Notes: generated by a model not told the origin, from the letters alone. DNA of 18,327 nucleotides from Candidatus Methanoplasma reticulitermitis (GCA_031287135.1 JAITTK010000052.1:1-18327), one strand, 5' to 3'. Positions 7,306 through 15,245 are shown, counted from the first letter of the stretch. A program made the numbers and translations.

Positions 7306-7800
7306 TCATTCTTTCTTTATGAAATTGCTGAGGGTCATTCCCTCCGACTTCCTTCCGCCGCCTCCGACCTGGCCTCCTGATTGGACATCTTCCCTCAGGC
7401 ATATGCCGAGGGCCTTCTCCAATTTGATTATCATCTTGTCATCCGGCACCAGGTCGTTTGCCTCGATTCTCGCAATTATCCCTCTACGCTCGAGTATGGA
7501 TTTGGCAAACTCGTCGATGTCCATACCCTTGGCTTCCCTGGCCTCCCTGACCGTTCTGCCGTAGTCCTCCACCAGTTCCTTCGTGGTCGAGGAGTACACA
7601 TCCCTGGTCTGCATCCTCCTCTCTCTCCTCTGAAGCCTCTCCTCTATCACCGATTTAGGAACAGACGGATTCGGTTGGGAACCCGTCCCTTTGTATTCGT
7701 CCCCGAACCTGGCACAGCTCGGACAGAGATTCAGTTTCGTGCCTTCGACAATCATCGGTTTCGCCACGGGAACCTCTTTCCCGCACATTTCGCATATCAT
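7306..7800 (-). CDS. Multiprotein bridging factor 1 (zinc ribbon plus XRE HTH)
   Basis: Archaeal MBF1, a conserved factor linked in archaea to transcription and ribosome association. The 164-residue protein has an N-terminal zinc ribbon with Cys3, Cys6, Cys26 and Cys29, a basic linker (about 50-75), and an XRE-type helix-turn-helix at about 77-140 (LVEDYGRTVREARE to KLEKALGI). A glycine-rich tail (GGQVGGGG) ends in a basic segment. I chose the ATG at 7800 (MICEMCG) over 7818 because family members begin right at the first Cys pair. A TATA box (7824-7831, minus) is also centred about 27 nt upstream, giving a leaderless message. It is divergent from PAN. Confidence 0.92.
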   Translation of the reverse strand: MICEMCGKEVPVAKPMIVEGTKLNLCPSCARFGDEYKGTGSQPNPSVPKSVIEERLQRRERRMQTRDVYSSTTKELVEDYGRTVREAREAKGMDIDEFAKSILERRGIIARIEANDLVPDDKMIIKLEKALGICLREDVQSGGQVGGGGRKSEGMTLSNFIKKE

Positions 7801-7823
7801 CACCCACGTGATTGGCATTATTG

Positions 7824-7831
7824 TTATTAAA
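7824..7831 (-). promoter_or_regulatory. TATA box of MBF1
   Basis: Minus-strand TTTAATAA is centred about 27 nt before the ATG at 7800, which supports that start and leaderless translation. Confidence 0.45.
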
Positions 7832-7853
7832 CTGATTGTAAGTACGAGAAAAA

Positions 7854-7863
7854 GTAATAAAGC
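7854..7863 (+). promoter_or_regulatory. Possible TATA box of PAN
   Basis: GTAATAAAGC, preceded by an A-rich BRE-like stretch, predicts transcription from about 7884. That leaves a leader of about 13 nt with a weak AGGGT eight nt before the PAN ATG. Confidence 0.35.
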
Positions 7864-7896
7864 TTAGGGGCATATGACTCACAAAGGGTAACACTC

Positions 7897-9096
7897 ATGG
7901 ACAACGCCCAGATAGACGAACTGAAGGCCAAGATCATCACGCTCGAAGAGAGGAACGTCAGACTGATGGAGGACCTCCAGACTGCTGAGAATGACAAGCG
8001 TTATTCCGAGGGAGAACTGTTCAGGTTGCAGAAGGATCTCAGCAGGATCAGGGCCGAACTTGAAAGGCTGAAGAGTCCGCCGCTGATCATAGGATCGTTG
8101 CGCGATGTCCTACCCGACAACAAAGTCATCGTCAAGAGTTCCACCGGACCGGACTTCATAGTGTCCGTGTCCGAGTACATACCGCCTTCGGATCTGGTGC
8201 CCGGTGCCAGAGTTTCCCTGAACAAACAGACGCTTGCTGTGATGAACGTGTTGCCCACGCCTTTGGATCCGGTGGTCACCGGGGCCGAGATAATAGACAA
8301 GCCCGGCGTGACATATTCGGACATCGGTGGCCTGGAGAAACAGATGCTCGAGTTGCGTGAAGCGGTGGAAGACCCGTTGCTCAGGCCCGAGCTCTATGCC
8401 AAGGTCGGTATCGAACCTCCAAAGGGGGTGTTGCTCGTCGGTCCGCCGGGTACCGGGAAGACCCTTATGGCCAAAGCCGTCGCCAATGCGACAAACGCCA
8501 CATTCATAAGGTTCGTGGGCTCCGAACTGGTCCAGAAGTACATCGGAGAAGGGGCAAGGCTCGTCCGTGAGCTGTTCGATCTGGCCAGGGAAAAGGCCCC
8601 CAGCATAATATTCATTGATGAATTGGACTCCGTGGGCGCAAAGAGGATGGATGTCGCCACATCCGGGGACAGGGAGGTCCAAAGGACGCTCATGCAGCTG
8701 CTGGCAGAGCTTGACGGGTTCACGCCCACCAGCGATGTGAAGATAATCGGCGCTACCAACAGACCCGACATACTGGACGATGCCCTGCTTAGGCCGGGTA
8801 GGTTCGACCGGATAATAGATATCGGCCTGCCCGGTGTCGAGGGCAGGACACAGATATTCAAGATACACATGTCCCACATGAACGTAGAGAAGGGCATCAG
8901 GCCGCATAAGCTCGCCGACATGACCGAGGGTGCCTCCGGTGCGGAGATCAAGAGCATATGCACGGAGGCCGGTATGCTGGCGATCCGAGATGGCAGGGAT
9001 ACCGTGACCGAGGATGATTTCCTGGCCGCGAGGGAGAAGGTCATGGAGGCGGGAAGGAACAAAGTCAAGGCCGCCCCGGCATACATGTTCGGATGA
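7897..9096 (+). CDS. pan: Proteasome-activating nucleotidase PAN (AAA+ ATPase)
   Basis: Hexameric AAA+ unfoldase that feeds substrates into the archaeal 20S proteasome. The 399-residue protein has an N-terminal coiled coil (about 3-60) ending at the SPP turn, an OB domain (about 62-125), and an AAA+ module. Walker A GPPGTGKT is at 182-189; Walker B IIFIDE has Asp241 and Glu242. The pore-loop region (VGSELVQKYIGEG), sensor 1 (GATNRPD) and arginine-finger LLRPGRFDR follow. The C-terminus is MFG, where canonical activators end in hydrophobic-Tyr-X. Thermoplasma itself lacks PAN, so its presence excludes that genus. It converges on the GPN gene with an eight-nt gap. Confidence 0.96.
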   Translation: MDNAQIDELKAKIITLEERNVRLMEDLQTAENDKRYSEGELFRLQKDLSRIRAELERLKSPPLIIGSLRDVLPDNKVIVKSSTGPDFIVSVSEYIPPSDLVPGARVSLNKQTLAVMNVLPTPLDPVVTGAEIIDKPGVTYSDIGGLEKQMLELREAVEDPLLRPELYAKVGIEPPKGVLLVGPPGTGKTLMAKAVANATNATFIRFVGSELVQKYIGEGARLVRELFDLAREKAPSIIFIDELDSVGAKRMDVATSGDREVQRTLMQLLAELDGFTPTSDVKIIGATNRPDILDDALLRPGRFDRIIDIGLPGVEGRTQIFKIHMSHMNVEKGIRPHKLADMTEGASGAEIKSICTEAGMLAIRDGRDTVTEDDFLAAREKVMEAGRNKVKAAPAYMFG

Positions 9097-9104
9097 GGAC
9101 GGTT

Positions 9105-9869
9105 TCAATCCCTGTCCGCATCCTCTCCGCCGAAGAACATGAGCTGAGCGGATGCGTATATCTCCTCAAGCCCCGTTTCCTCCTCAGCGGACACGCCCCT
9201 TATGCTTCCGAACGCACCGGTGTTCTCGAGTGCCTTGAAAAGTTCCATACCGACGACCGTGTTCGGATCCGAATACTCATCCAGGAAATCCCCGTACAGC
9301 GCATCGGGATTCTCGAACCAATCGATCATCCTCCGACTGTCTTCTTCGGTGAGCGCATCGGTCTTCGACAAGAGATTTATCATGGGCAGTTGGAGTCTGA
9401 ACTGTACGAGGGCGGACAGCATCATCGATGAGACGAATCCGTTCGGTCTCCTGCACAGCATCGGGTCCGAGAGGTACGCTATCATCGATTTGTCTTTGCC
9501 CAGCGCATTGACGATCAGGTTCGATGATTCCCTGAACGCAAACAATTCCAGTTGACCCGGTGTGTCTATAAGGGCGTATTTGGTCTTGTATCCGCTCAGC
9601 ACGGATGTGAGCTTATGGATATTCATAGCCATGAGATCCGCGGCTACTATCTGCGCACCGTTCGGACCAAGAGAATACTCATCCATGACCTCTCCGAGCG
9701 ATATCCACTCCCTTATGTCTATATCGGCCTTGTATGCGAGTTTATCTGTCCCGGGATCCAGATTGACGGTTATCGCATCGACCCCGTTTTCATCGAGCCA
9801 TCGCTTGAACGCTCCCACCATTGTGCTCTTCCCGCTTCCGGCCGTACCGATAAAATAGATATTCCTCAT
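9105..9869 (-). CDS. GPN-loop GTPase
   Basis: Homodimeric GTPase of the archaeal/eukaryotic GPN family (eukaryotic homologues help assemble and import RNA polymerase II). The 254-residue protein carries Walker A GTAGSGKST (8-16), the diagnostic GPN triad at 68-70 (SLGPNGA), G3 DTPGQ (102-106) and G4 SKTD (168-171). The family's usual length is about 250. There is no ribosome-binding site; a TATA box (9898-9905) predicts a leader of only about six nt. Start MRNIYFIGTAGSGK fits the family. The acidic C-terminus (GGEDADRD) ends eight nt from the PAN stop. Confidence 0.94.
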   Translation of the reverse strand: MRNIYFIGTAGSGKSTMVGAFKRWLDENGVDAITVNLDPGTDKLAYKADIDIREWISLGEVMDEYSLGPNGAQIVAADLMAMNIHKLTSVLSGYKTKYALIDTPGQLELFAFRESSNLIVNALGKDKSMIAYLSDPMLCRRPNGFVSSMMLSALVQFRLQLPMINLLSKTDALTEEDSRRMIDWFENPDALYGDFLDEYSDPNTVVGMELFKALENTGAFGSIRGVSAEEETGLEEIYASAQLMFFGGEDADRD

Positions 9870-9897
9870 ATGATCGCGATGATATTCAGCGGATGCA

Positions 9898-9905
9898 TTT
9901 ATAAA
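9898..9905 (-). promoter_or_regulatory. TATA box of the GPN GTPase gene
   Basis: TTTATAAA, itself a palindrome, is centred about 32 nt before the ATG at 9869, giving a leader of about six nt. Confidence 0.5.
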
Positions 9906-10003
9906 ATTGCCCCGGTGACTCCTGCTGCCCGGTCGACTTCATTGCGTATCGGAGTCCTCTGGCGTATCCGCAAACGCCCTTCTTTGCATGGGCCTCCTTG
10001 CGC

Positions 10004-10012
10004 AAATATAAT
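10004..10012 (+). promoter_or_regulatory. TATA box of the DUF998-like gene
   Basis: AAATATAAT predicts transcription start near 10033, favouring the ATG at 10037 over the ATG at 10025. The 155-nt gap to the GPN gene otherwise shows only short repeats (GCGTATC twice, and GACTCC with GGAGTC). Confidence 0.4.
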
Positions 10013-10036
10013 TAAACAAAATGCATGTTCGGTTGT

Positions 10037-10615
10037 ATGAAAGTCCAGAAAGACCACAGTGTCGCATTCGCCTGGTTCGGTATAATCGGGGTTGCGGCGT
10101 TTCTGATAGCATGGTTATGCGCGGCATCCATTGATACGGCATGGGAGTTCGGGGTTAACAACCTCTCCGAACTCGGCATATCGGACACCGATGCCAAGTT
10201 CTATTTCAACTACGGATGTATGATCACCGGTGCACTCGTTGTGATATTCGGATTCGGACATGCCGTTACTGCCAAGAACGCGGGCCACACCGCAGGCGGG
10301 GCGTTCCTCGCCATAGGGGGTGTGCTGTTGGCCCTCGTCGGTCTGATAACGATGGATTCGGAATCCGATCTGCACAATTACGTCGCGATCTCTGCGGCAC
10401 TGTTCATATTCTTCGCCCTCATCGCCATCACGGCGGGGAACTGGGCCGCTGACAGGAAGATCTTCGCTGGGATAGGCATAGTCATCGCGTTCATGCTGGC
10501 TGCCATGGTATTCGTTTACGATGTCGCGGAATTCAGCGCATACGGCATAATCCTCGGCATGATATGGTTCCTCGCGGAAAGCGTAAGGATGATAACGTCT
10601 GGCAAGAATGATTAA
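10037..10615 (+). CDS. DUF998-like integral membrane protein
   Basis: Multi-pass membrane protein of unknown function. The 192-residue protein has about six hydrophobic segments (about 11-29, 57-77, 88-106, 113-134, 141-161, 165-181). Between the first two lies NNLSELGI...FYFNYGCMITG, which matches the SDLG...FN.G pattern of the archaeal DUF998 (COG3371) family and is my reason for the assignment. The start is uncertain: ATG 10025 would add four residues, but the TATA box suggests the transcript begins near 10033. A second small membrane-protein gene follows after 34 nt, probably in the same transcript. No enzymatic motif is visible. Confidence 0.75.
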   Translation: MKVQKDHSVAFAWFGIIGVAAFLIAWLCAASIDTAWEFGVNNLSELGISDTDAKFYFNYGCMITGALVVIFGFGHAVTAKNAGHTAGGAFLAIGGVLLALVGLITMDSESDLHNYVAISAALFIFFALIAITAGNWAADRKIFAGIGIVIAFMLAAMVFVYDVAEFSAYGIILGMIWFLAESVRMITSGKND

Positions 10616-10649
10616 TAGAGGTAATGATATTCAGACGGCAGGTGCAAAG

Positions 10650-11015
10650 ATGGAAACGATGCCCAGAAATGCTAAGATCGGAAGCGCGCTGGGATTCCTA
10701 GGCGGAATCATCAGTATGATATGTCTCGCTCTTCTATTCAAACCCGAAGATACGGCGATTGTGGACATGGGGGTGTATATGCTGATAGCGGTGATGTTCT
10801 TTGCTTTGGCGGGAGGATTCTCAAGAAGCGGGCAGTGGCTGTGGAGCGTATTGCTGTTCATGACATTCATGACCATAGCGGCCGTGTGTTGTGCTGTGAT
10901 ATTCGGCGCGATCGATCTTCATGCCGCCATCGTACTTGTTGTCGTTGGCGTGCTGATCGTCGCCAGTCTCTCCATGCCCTCGGCCAAGACCTGGGCAAAC
11001 AGGATGAGGATCTGA
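10650..11015 (+). CDS. Small four-helix membrane protein, unrecognised
   Basis: I do not recognise a family. The 121-residue protein has a short basic N-terminus (METMPRNAKIG) and four hydrophobic segments at about 10-30, 37-56, 63-86 and 90-108, ending in a basic tail (KTWANRMRI) that should lie in the cytoplasm. The ATG at 10650 is preferred over 10608 because AGGTG sits five nt upstream and the earlier start would overlap the preceding gene and add a non-hydrophobic, non-conserved-looking stretch. Position suggests cotranscription with the DUF998-like gene, and a strong hairpin/T-run terminator follows nine nt after the stop. Confidence 0.7.
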   Translation: METMPRNAKIGSALGFLGGIISMICLALLFKPEDTAIVDMGVYMLIAVMFFALAGGFSRSGQWLWSVLLFMTFMTIAAVCCAVIFGAIDLHAAIVLVVVGVLIVASLSMPSAKTWANRMRI

Positions 11016-11023
11016 CCGCGATC

Positions 11024-11056
11024 AAAGGCCCGAAACGGGCTTTTTTCTTATTTTTT
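11024..11056 (+). terminator. Hairpin plus poly-T terminator
   Basis: A 9-bp stem including one G-T pair (AAAGGCCCG at 11024-11032, CGGGCTTTT closing) around an AAA loop is followed by a T-rich tract (11041-11056). It ends the two-gene membrane-protein unit. This is the clearest intrinsic terminator in the window. Confidence 0.75.
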
Positions 11057-11138
11057 CGAATCACATCGATGCTTGTTTTTGTGCATCCGGGCATTGTCAT
11101 CAATGAAGGCGGTCTTGAAAAAACATGATAATTTTCAC

Positions 11139-11165
11139 GGGGTACGTTTAAATTCTTTGTGCCCC
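11139..11165. promoter_or_regulatory. Inverted repeat flanking the riboflavin kinase TATA box, candidate operator
   Basis: GGGGTAC (11139-11145) and GTGCCCC (11159-11165) pair at six of seven positions and bracket the TATA box with 13 nt between the arms. The gene's own product has a helix-turn-helix fused to riboflavin kinase, an architecture known in archaea as the regulator RbkR, so autoregulation is plausible but inferred. Confidence 0.4.
11147..11154 (+). promoter_or_regulatory. TATA box of the riboflavin kinase gene
   Basis: TTTAAATT is centred 26 nt before the GTG at 11176. It supports both the GTG start and a leaderless transcript; no ribosome-binding site is present. Confidence 0.55.
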
Positions 11166-11175
11166 ATGTATATAC

Positions 11176-11832
11176 GTGGACTCAAAATACACGTTCGCTC
11201 TTAGGAGAATTGCCTTATTGGGAGGTATGGATGACTACGTTGCTCTGTCCTCCAGGGAATTAGGCGATGCCTTGGAGATGAGCCAGCAGTCTGCCTCCAA
11301 AAGGATATTGGAACTCCTGGACGAAAAACTCATAATAAGGGATCTGGGTGCAAGGAAACAGCGCATAAAACTCACTCAGAACGGAGTTGATGAACTGAAG
11401 CAGGAGTACGGCGAGTACAGACGAATATTCGAAGTCAACGATCAGATAACCCTGCACGGCGTCGTGGTCGACGGACTGGGGGAGGGGGGATATTACATAT
11501 GCCAGGCCGAGTACATGAACCAGTTCGAAGCGAAACTCGGTTTCAGACCCTTCGAAGGTACACTCAATGTGATCATCGATAAAGAGGACCTGAGTAAGCT
11601 GGACATCATACGCAGTTCGTCCGGCAAAATAATAGACGGATTCTCCAACAACGGGAGGACATTCGGCAGAGTGGTCGTGTACAAGGCCAAGATCCGGAAC
11701 ATTGACTGTGCGATAGTCATGCCCGAGAGGTCCCATTACGATAACATAATCGAGATAGTATGCCAATACCATCTGAGGAGGACTCTCAGCATCGGGAACG
11801 GGGACCGGGTGGAGATCAAAGTGAAGATCTGA
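11176..11832 (+). CDS. ribK: CTP-dependent riboflavin kinase with N-terminal HTH (RbkR-like)
   Basis: Converts riboflavin to FMN using CTP, the archaeal route, and probably also acts as a DNA-binding regulator. The 218-residue protein starts with a winged helix-turn-helix (about 10-75, SRELGDALEMSQQSASKRI) and continues with the kinase domain (about 90-218). The kinase marks are LHGVVVDGLGEGGYYI (93-108), the substrate-loop FRPFEGTLNV (123-132), and NIDCAIVMPERSHYD. This fusion is the form found in Thermoplasma acidophilum and termed RbkR in other archaea. The start is GTG, leaderless, with a TATA box 26 nt upstream bracketed by an inverted repeat. Its stop abuts the purQ stop. Confidence 0.92.
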   Translation: MDSKYTFALRRIALLGGMDDYVALSSRELGDALEMSQQSASKRILELLDEKLIIRDLGARKQRIKLTQNGVDELKQEYGEYRRIFEVNDQITLHGVVVDGLGEGGYYICQAEYMNQFEAKLGFRPFEGTLNVIIDKEDLSKLDIIRSSSGKIIDGFSNNGRTFGRVVVYKAKIRNIDCAIVMPERSHYDNIIEIVCQYHLRRTLSIGNGDRVEIKVKI

Positions 11833-12645
11833 TCACCTGAGTCTCTCGACAACCGATTTGAATATCCGCAATCCGTCGCCATCTTCGTTCCGTGTATCCC
11901 TTGTCCAATCCGGATGCGTGAACCTCGTTATCACCCTCTCGGGGTGCGGCATCATGCCCATGACATTACCGGCGGGATTGCATATTCCGGCGATGTCCGA
12001 TCCGGAACCGTTCGGATTCCATGGATATTCCGCTTTGCTACCGTTCTCTTTGACATATCTGAACACTATCTGGTCATTGTCTTCGAGTTTTTCGATGAAT
12101 TCGGGGTCGCGGCTCATCAGTTTGCCTTCCGCATGAGCAGAGGGGATCATCAGGAGTTCTCCTCTGTTCACGCAGGATGTGAACATGCATTTGCCCCTGT
12201 TGTCATTCCTGAGCACGGTGGGTCTGCATTCGAATCTTCCGGAGTCGTTTGTGCACAGGGCCGCGGTCGGCATCGGGGACATCGTCTCCTCAAACGCCGG
12301 AAGCAGACCCAATTCGACAAGCACCTGGAAGCCGTTGCACACTCCGAGAACGGGTTTCCCTCTTTCCACGAACCTGTTCACATCGCGGCCTATAGTGCTC
12401 TTTATCCTTGCGGCGAATATTGCACCGGCGCGGACGTAGTCCCCCGCGGCGAACCCTCCCGGGAGCGCCAGGATATCGTAGTCCTCAAGACTCCTCTTCA
12501 TATCCTGGGACACCTCTCCGGCCAGCTGTTTCAGGTGCACCTTCTCCGCCTGTGTCCCGACGGCGCGGAACGCATCGGCCATCTCATCCTCGCAGTTGGT
12601 ACCCTCGATCCTTAGGACGCATACCCTGATATTCTCCGGCTTCAC
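11833..12645 (-). CDS. purQ: FGAM synthase glutaminase subunit PurQ
   Basis: Class I glutamine amidotransferase supplying ammonia to PurL in formylglycinamidine ribonucleotide synthesis. The 270-residue protein has the triad Cys103 (GVCNGFQ), His234 and Glu236 (PHPE), plus LPGGFAAGDY (61-70). The start is placed at GTG 12645, whose last two bases begin the purL stop (GTGA). A strong GGGGTGA lies four nt upstream (12650-12656). An ATG at 12687 would extend into purL by more than 40 nt with residues not typical of PurQ. It is the last gene of purS-purL-purQ. Confidence 0.94.
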   Translation of the reverse strand: MKPENIRVCVLRIEGTNCEDEMADAFRAVGTQAEKVHLKQLAGEVSQDMKRSLEDYDILALPGGFAAGDYVRAGAIFAARIKSTIGRDVNRFVERGKPVLGVCNGFQVLVELGLLPAFEETMSPMPTAALCTNDSGRFECRPTVLRNDNRGKCMFTSCVNRGELLMIPSAHAEGKLMSRDPEFIEKLEDNDQIVFRYVKENGSKAEYPWNPNGSGSDIAGICNPAGNVMGMMPHPERVITRFTHPDWTRDTRNEDGDGLRIFKSVVERLR

Positions 12646-14975
12646 GGTCTCACCCCGCCCATAACGGACCATATCGGCTCGCTCCATGCTTTCCTCAGTT
12701 CCTTCACCGGGATATCGACCCCCGCTTCGGATATGATCAATGACGACCCGCCGGTGAACCCTATCTCCTCCGCATCGTCTTTCATTATGGCTTTGAACGC
12801 GGCGGCATCTTCCTCATCCACCTCGGCCAGCCATCTGGTGTTGCTCTCGGAGTACAGTGCGCGTCTGATATCGAGGCCTGTCGGCCCCGGTTTTATACTG
12901 GCTCCCATATCCCCCGATATGCACATCTCCGCCACAGCCACGGCCAGACCTCCGTCCGAGCAGTCGTGGCAACTCAATACCAGTCCCTTATCCATTGCTT
13001 CGAGGAGCCTGTCCGTAAGCCTCCTCAGCGATTCGATGTCGACGCCCGGGACGTCTCCCTGATCCCCTCCGAATTTACGGAACAGCAAGGATCCGCCCAT
13101 CTCATCCTTGGTCTTGCCGATCAGGAATATCCGGTTGCCTTCCTTCTTGAAATCCGCCGTGACTGCCTTCCTTACATCATCGATCAGCCCGCAGCCGACT
13201 ATCATCGGCGTCGGGAGTATGCACGTCCCGCCCGATGCCTCGTTGTAGAGGCTGACGTTGCCCGAAGGTATCGGGATGTTGAGTCCCCTTGCGATATCCC
13301 CGATGCCTCTGACGGCCTCTCTCAGTTCTCCGAGCCTTTCCGGTTTCTCCGGATTGCCGAAGTTGAGGCAGTCGGTGAAGGCATTGGGCCTCGCTCCCAC
13401 CGCCACTATATTGCGGCATGCCTCGTCTATCCCGGACATGCCCCCTTTGTAAGGGTCCAGTGATGTGAACCACGGATTGCATCCGGTCGCCACCGCCAGG
13501 CCTTTCATGCTGCCGCGCACCGGCAGCAGCACCGACGCGTCCCCGGGACCGGTCATGTTGAGCTTACCGACCATCGGATGCACGGCGGTGGATGCCCTGA
13601 CCTCGTGGTCGTACTGCCTTATGGCCCATTCCTTGGAGGCGACGTTCAGGTCGGACAGCAGTGTGAGTATGACCTCCTCGTCGTCCGGCAGTTCCGGGAA
13701 TTTCTCAAACTCCTTCGTCGAGGTCCTCGGCAGTACGTAAGGCCTGTCGTATACCGGCCCTCCGGTAAGGAATTCAAGGTCCATGTCGAATACCCTGTCG
13801 CCGTTCCAGAACAGCCTCATGCGTCCGGAATCGGTCGTCTTCGCTATGGGCGTGGCCAGGACATCCCACATCTCGAATACCTCCAGAACCTTGTCCACAT
13901 TCTCCGGCCTGCATGTGCACATCATACGCTCCTGGGATTCGGAGACCCATATCTCCCAGGGTGCGAGCGCCTCTTCTTTGAGCGGGACTTTCTCGAGGTC
14001 CACGTCTGCGCCGCACCCCGCGGCCAGGGCCATCTCCCCGACCACGCAGCTCAGACCTCCGCCCCCGAGATCCTTCATCCCGGTTATCAGGTGCCTTCCG
14101 TTGACTTCCAGACACGCGTGTATGACCGGTTCTTTTGTTATGGGGTCGCCGAGCTGTACCGCACCCCTCGAATCATCATCGGATGTCGCGGTGAGGTCCT
14201 GGGATGCGAAATTCACTCCGTGGATACCGTCCCTGCCGGTGCGCCCGCCTATCAGGATCATCACTTCGCCGGGACCGCCGGCATGGTTGAGGGCGAGATC
14301 CTCCTTTCTGACGATGCCGAAACACCCCACGTTCACCAGGCAGTTGCCTGTATACCTCTCATCGAAGAACATACCCCCGGTTATCGTCGGGATGCCGCAC
14401 CTGTTGCCGTAGTCCCTTATGCCGGAGACCACGCCGCCCAGGAGGTATCTGGGATGCTTCACGCCCGGAGGCAGGTCCGAGGCCGTGTCTATGGGGCCGA
14501 AGCACAGAGGGTCCGCAAGACCTATCGGTTGCGCCCCCATGCATACGACATCCCTCAATATCCCTCCTATACCGGTCGCCGCTCCGCCGTACGGTTCTAT
14601 CGCGGACGGATGGTTGTGGCTCTCGACCCTCAGTGCGTAGCCGTGCTCATCGTCGAATGCCATTACCCCGGCATCCCCCCTCGACAGGACATCTTCCCTG
14701 TCTATACCGAAAACGAATTGTTTCAGTATCAGCTTGGAACTCTTATAACAGCAGTGCTCGCTCCAGGCCTGTCCCAGTGCCTGGAGTTCCACATCCGTCG
14801 GGTTCCTCCCTTCTCTCTTGAAATATTCTCTTATGACCTTCATCTCGTCGGCGGACAGACCCAAGCCGAGATCGGCAGATATCTTCCTCAGGTCCCCCTC
14901 GTCGGATGAGAGGATGTCGATGTCATACAGATCAAACGGAGCGTTCCTTTTGACCATCAATCCTTTTCCGGACAT
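12642..14975 (-). CDS. purL: FGAM synthase large subunit PurL (small-type)
   Basis: ATP-dependent synthase converting FGAR and ammonia to FGAM, the fourth step of purine synthesis, in complex with PurS and PurQ. At 777 residues it is the short, archaeal/Gram-positive form without a fused glutaminase. Visible hallmarks are GQAWSEHCCYKS (68-79), LRVESHNHPSAIEPYGGAATG (from about 115), LGGGGLS and the second-half GNVSLYNE and CHDCSDGGLAVA motifs, reflecting the internal duplication of this superfamily. The ATG at 14975 lies four nt after the purS stop; an in-frame ATG at 14957 is an alternative. Confidence 0.97.
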   Translation of the reverse strand: MSGKGLMVKRNAPFDLYDIDILSSDEGDLRKISADLGLGLSADEMKVIREYFKREGRNPTDVELQALGQAWSEHCCYKSSKLILKQFVFGIDREDVLSRGDAGVMAFDDEHGYALRVESHNHPSAIEPYGGAATGIGGILRDVVCMGAQPIGLADPLCFGPIDTASDLPPGVKHPRYLLGGVVSGIRDYGNRCGIPTITGGMFFDERYTGNCLVNVGCFGIVRKEDLALNHAGGPGEVMILIGGRTGRDGIHGVNFASQDLTATSDDDSRGAVQLGDPITKEPVIHACLEVNGRHLITGMKDLGGGGLSCVVGEMALAAGCGADVDLEKVPLKEEALAPWEIWVSESQERMMCTCRPENVDKVLEVFEMWDVLATPIAKTTDSGRMRLFWNGDRVFDMDLEFLTGGPVYDRPYVLPRTSTKEFEKFPELPDDEEVILTLLSDLNVASKEWAIRQYDHEVRASTAVHPMVGKLNMTGPGDASVLLPVRGSMKGLAVATGCNPWFTSLDPYKGGMSGIDEACRNIVAVGARPNAFTDCLNFGNPEKPERLGELREAVRGIGDIARGLNIPIPSGNVSLYNEASGGTCILPTPMIVGCGLIDDVRKAVTADFKKEGNRIFLIGKTKDEMGGSLLFRKFGGDQGDVPGVDIESLRRLTDRLLEAMDKGLVLSCHDCSDGGLAVAVAEMCISGDMGASIKPGPTGLDIRRALYSESNTRWLAEVDEEDAAAFKAIMKDDAEEIGFTGGSSLIISEAGVDIPVKELRKAWSEPIWSVMGGVRP

Positions 14976-14979
14976 CTGT

Positions 14980-15219
14980 TCATCTCACAGTTACGCTGAA
15001 ATTCTGTATGACGGGATTCGCGAGGAGCTTTCTGCACATCTCCTCCCCGCATTCTTTCGCCTCGTCGGCAGACATGTCCAGGGTCACCTCGAAGACCTTC
15101 ACGGCTTTGACTGCCGTCACACCTTTGAATCCGAGCGACTCAAGCGTTTTCTTCGTGTTGCTGCCTTCGGGGTCCGCGACCCCTTTCTTAAGATCGATCC
15201 TGATGTCGATTACTGCCAT
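14980..15219 (-). CDS. purS: FGAM synthase subunit PurS
   Basis: Small structural subunit that bridges PurL and PurQ for ammonia transfer. At 79 residues it has the usual family length, with the ferredoxin-like pattern: IDIRIDLKKGVADPEG at the N-terminus, TLESLGFKGV, and the closing KLLANPVIQNFSV. First gene of purSLQ. No ribosome-binding site precedes the ATG; a TATA box (15242-15249) centred 26 nt upstream predicts a leaderless transcript. A near-perfect 16-bp palindrome lies between the TATA box and the start. Confidence 0.94.
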   Translation of the reverse strand: MAVIDIRIDLKKGVADPEGSNTKKTLESLGFKGVTAVKAVKVFEVTLDMSADEAKECGEEMCRKLLANPVIQNFSVTVR

Positions 15220-15229
15220 GGAATGACAT

Positions 15230-15245
15230 ATTACGCGCGTGTAAT
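15230..15245. promoter_or_regulatory. 16-bp near-palindrome in the purS promoter, candidate operator
   Basis: Reading the plus strand, ATTACGCGCGTGTAAT pairs with itself at seven of eight positions. It overlaps the edge of the TATA box and occupies the span down towards the transcription start, where a bound repressor would block the initiation complex. I know of no established archaeal purine regulator matching it. Confidence 0.45.

Noticed and set aside
8110..9108. A 332-codon open frame on the minus strand opposite PAN
   Set aside because: Antisense shadow of a conserved AAA+ gene; no family resemblance and no plausible start signal.
13578..14909. A 443-codon open frame on the plus strand inside purL
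   Set aside because: It is exactly antisense to a fully conserved PurL. Its translation is rich in His, Arg and Pro with no recognisable domain, and it results from the GC-biased codon use of purL.
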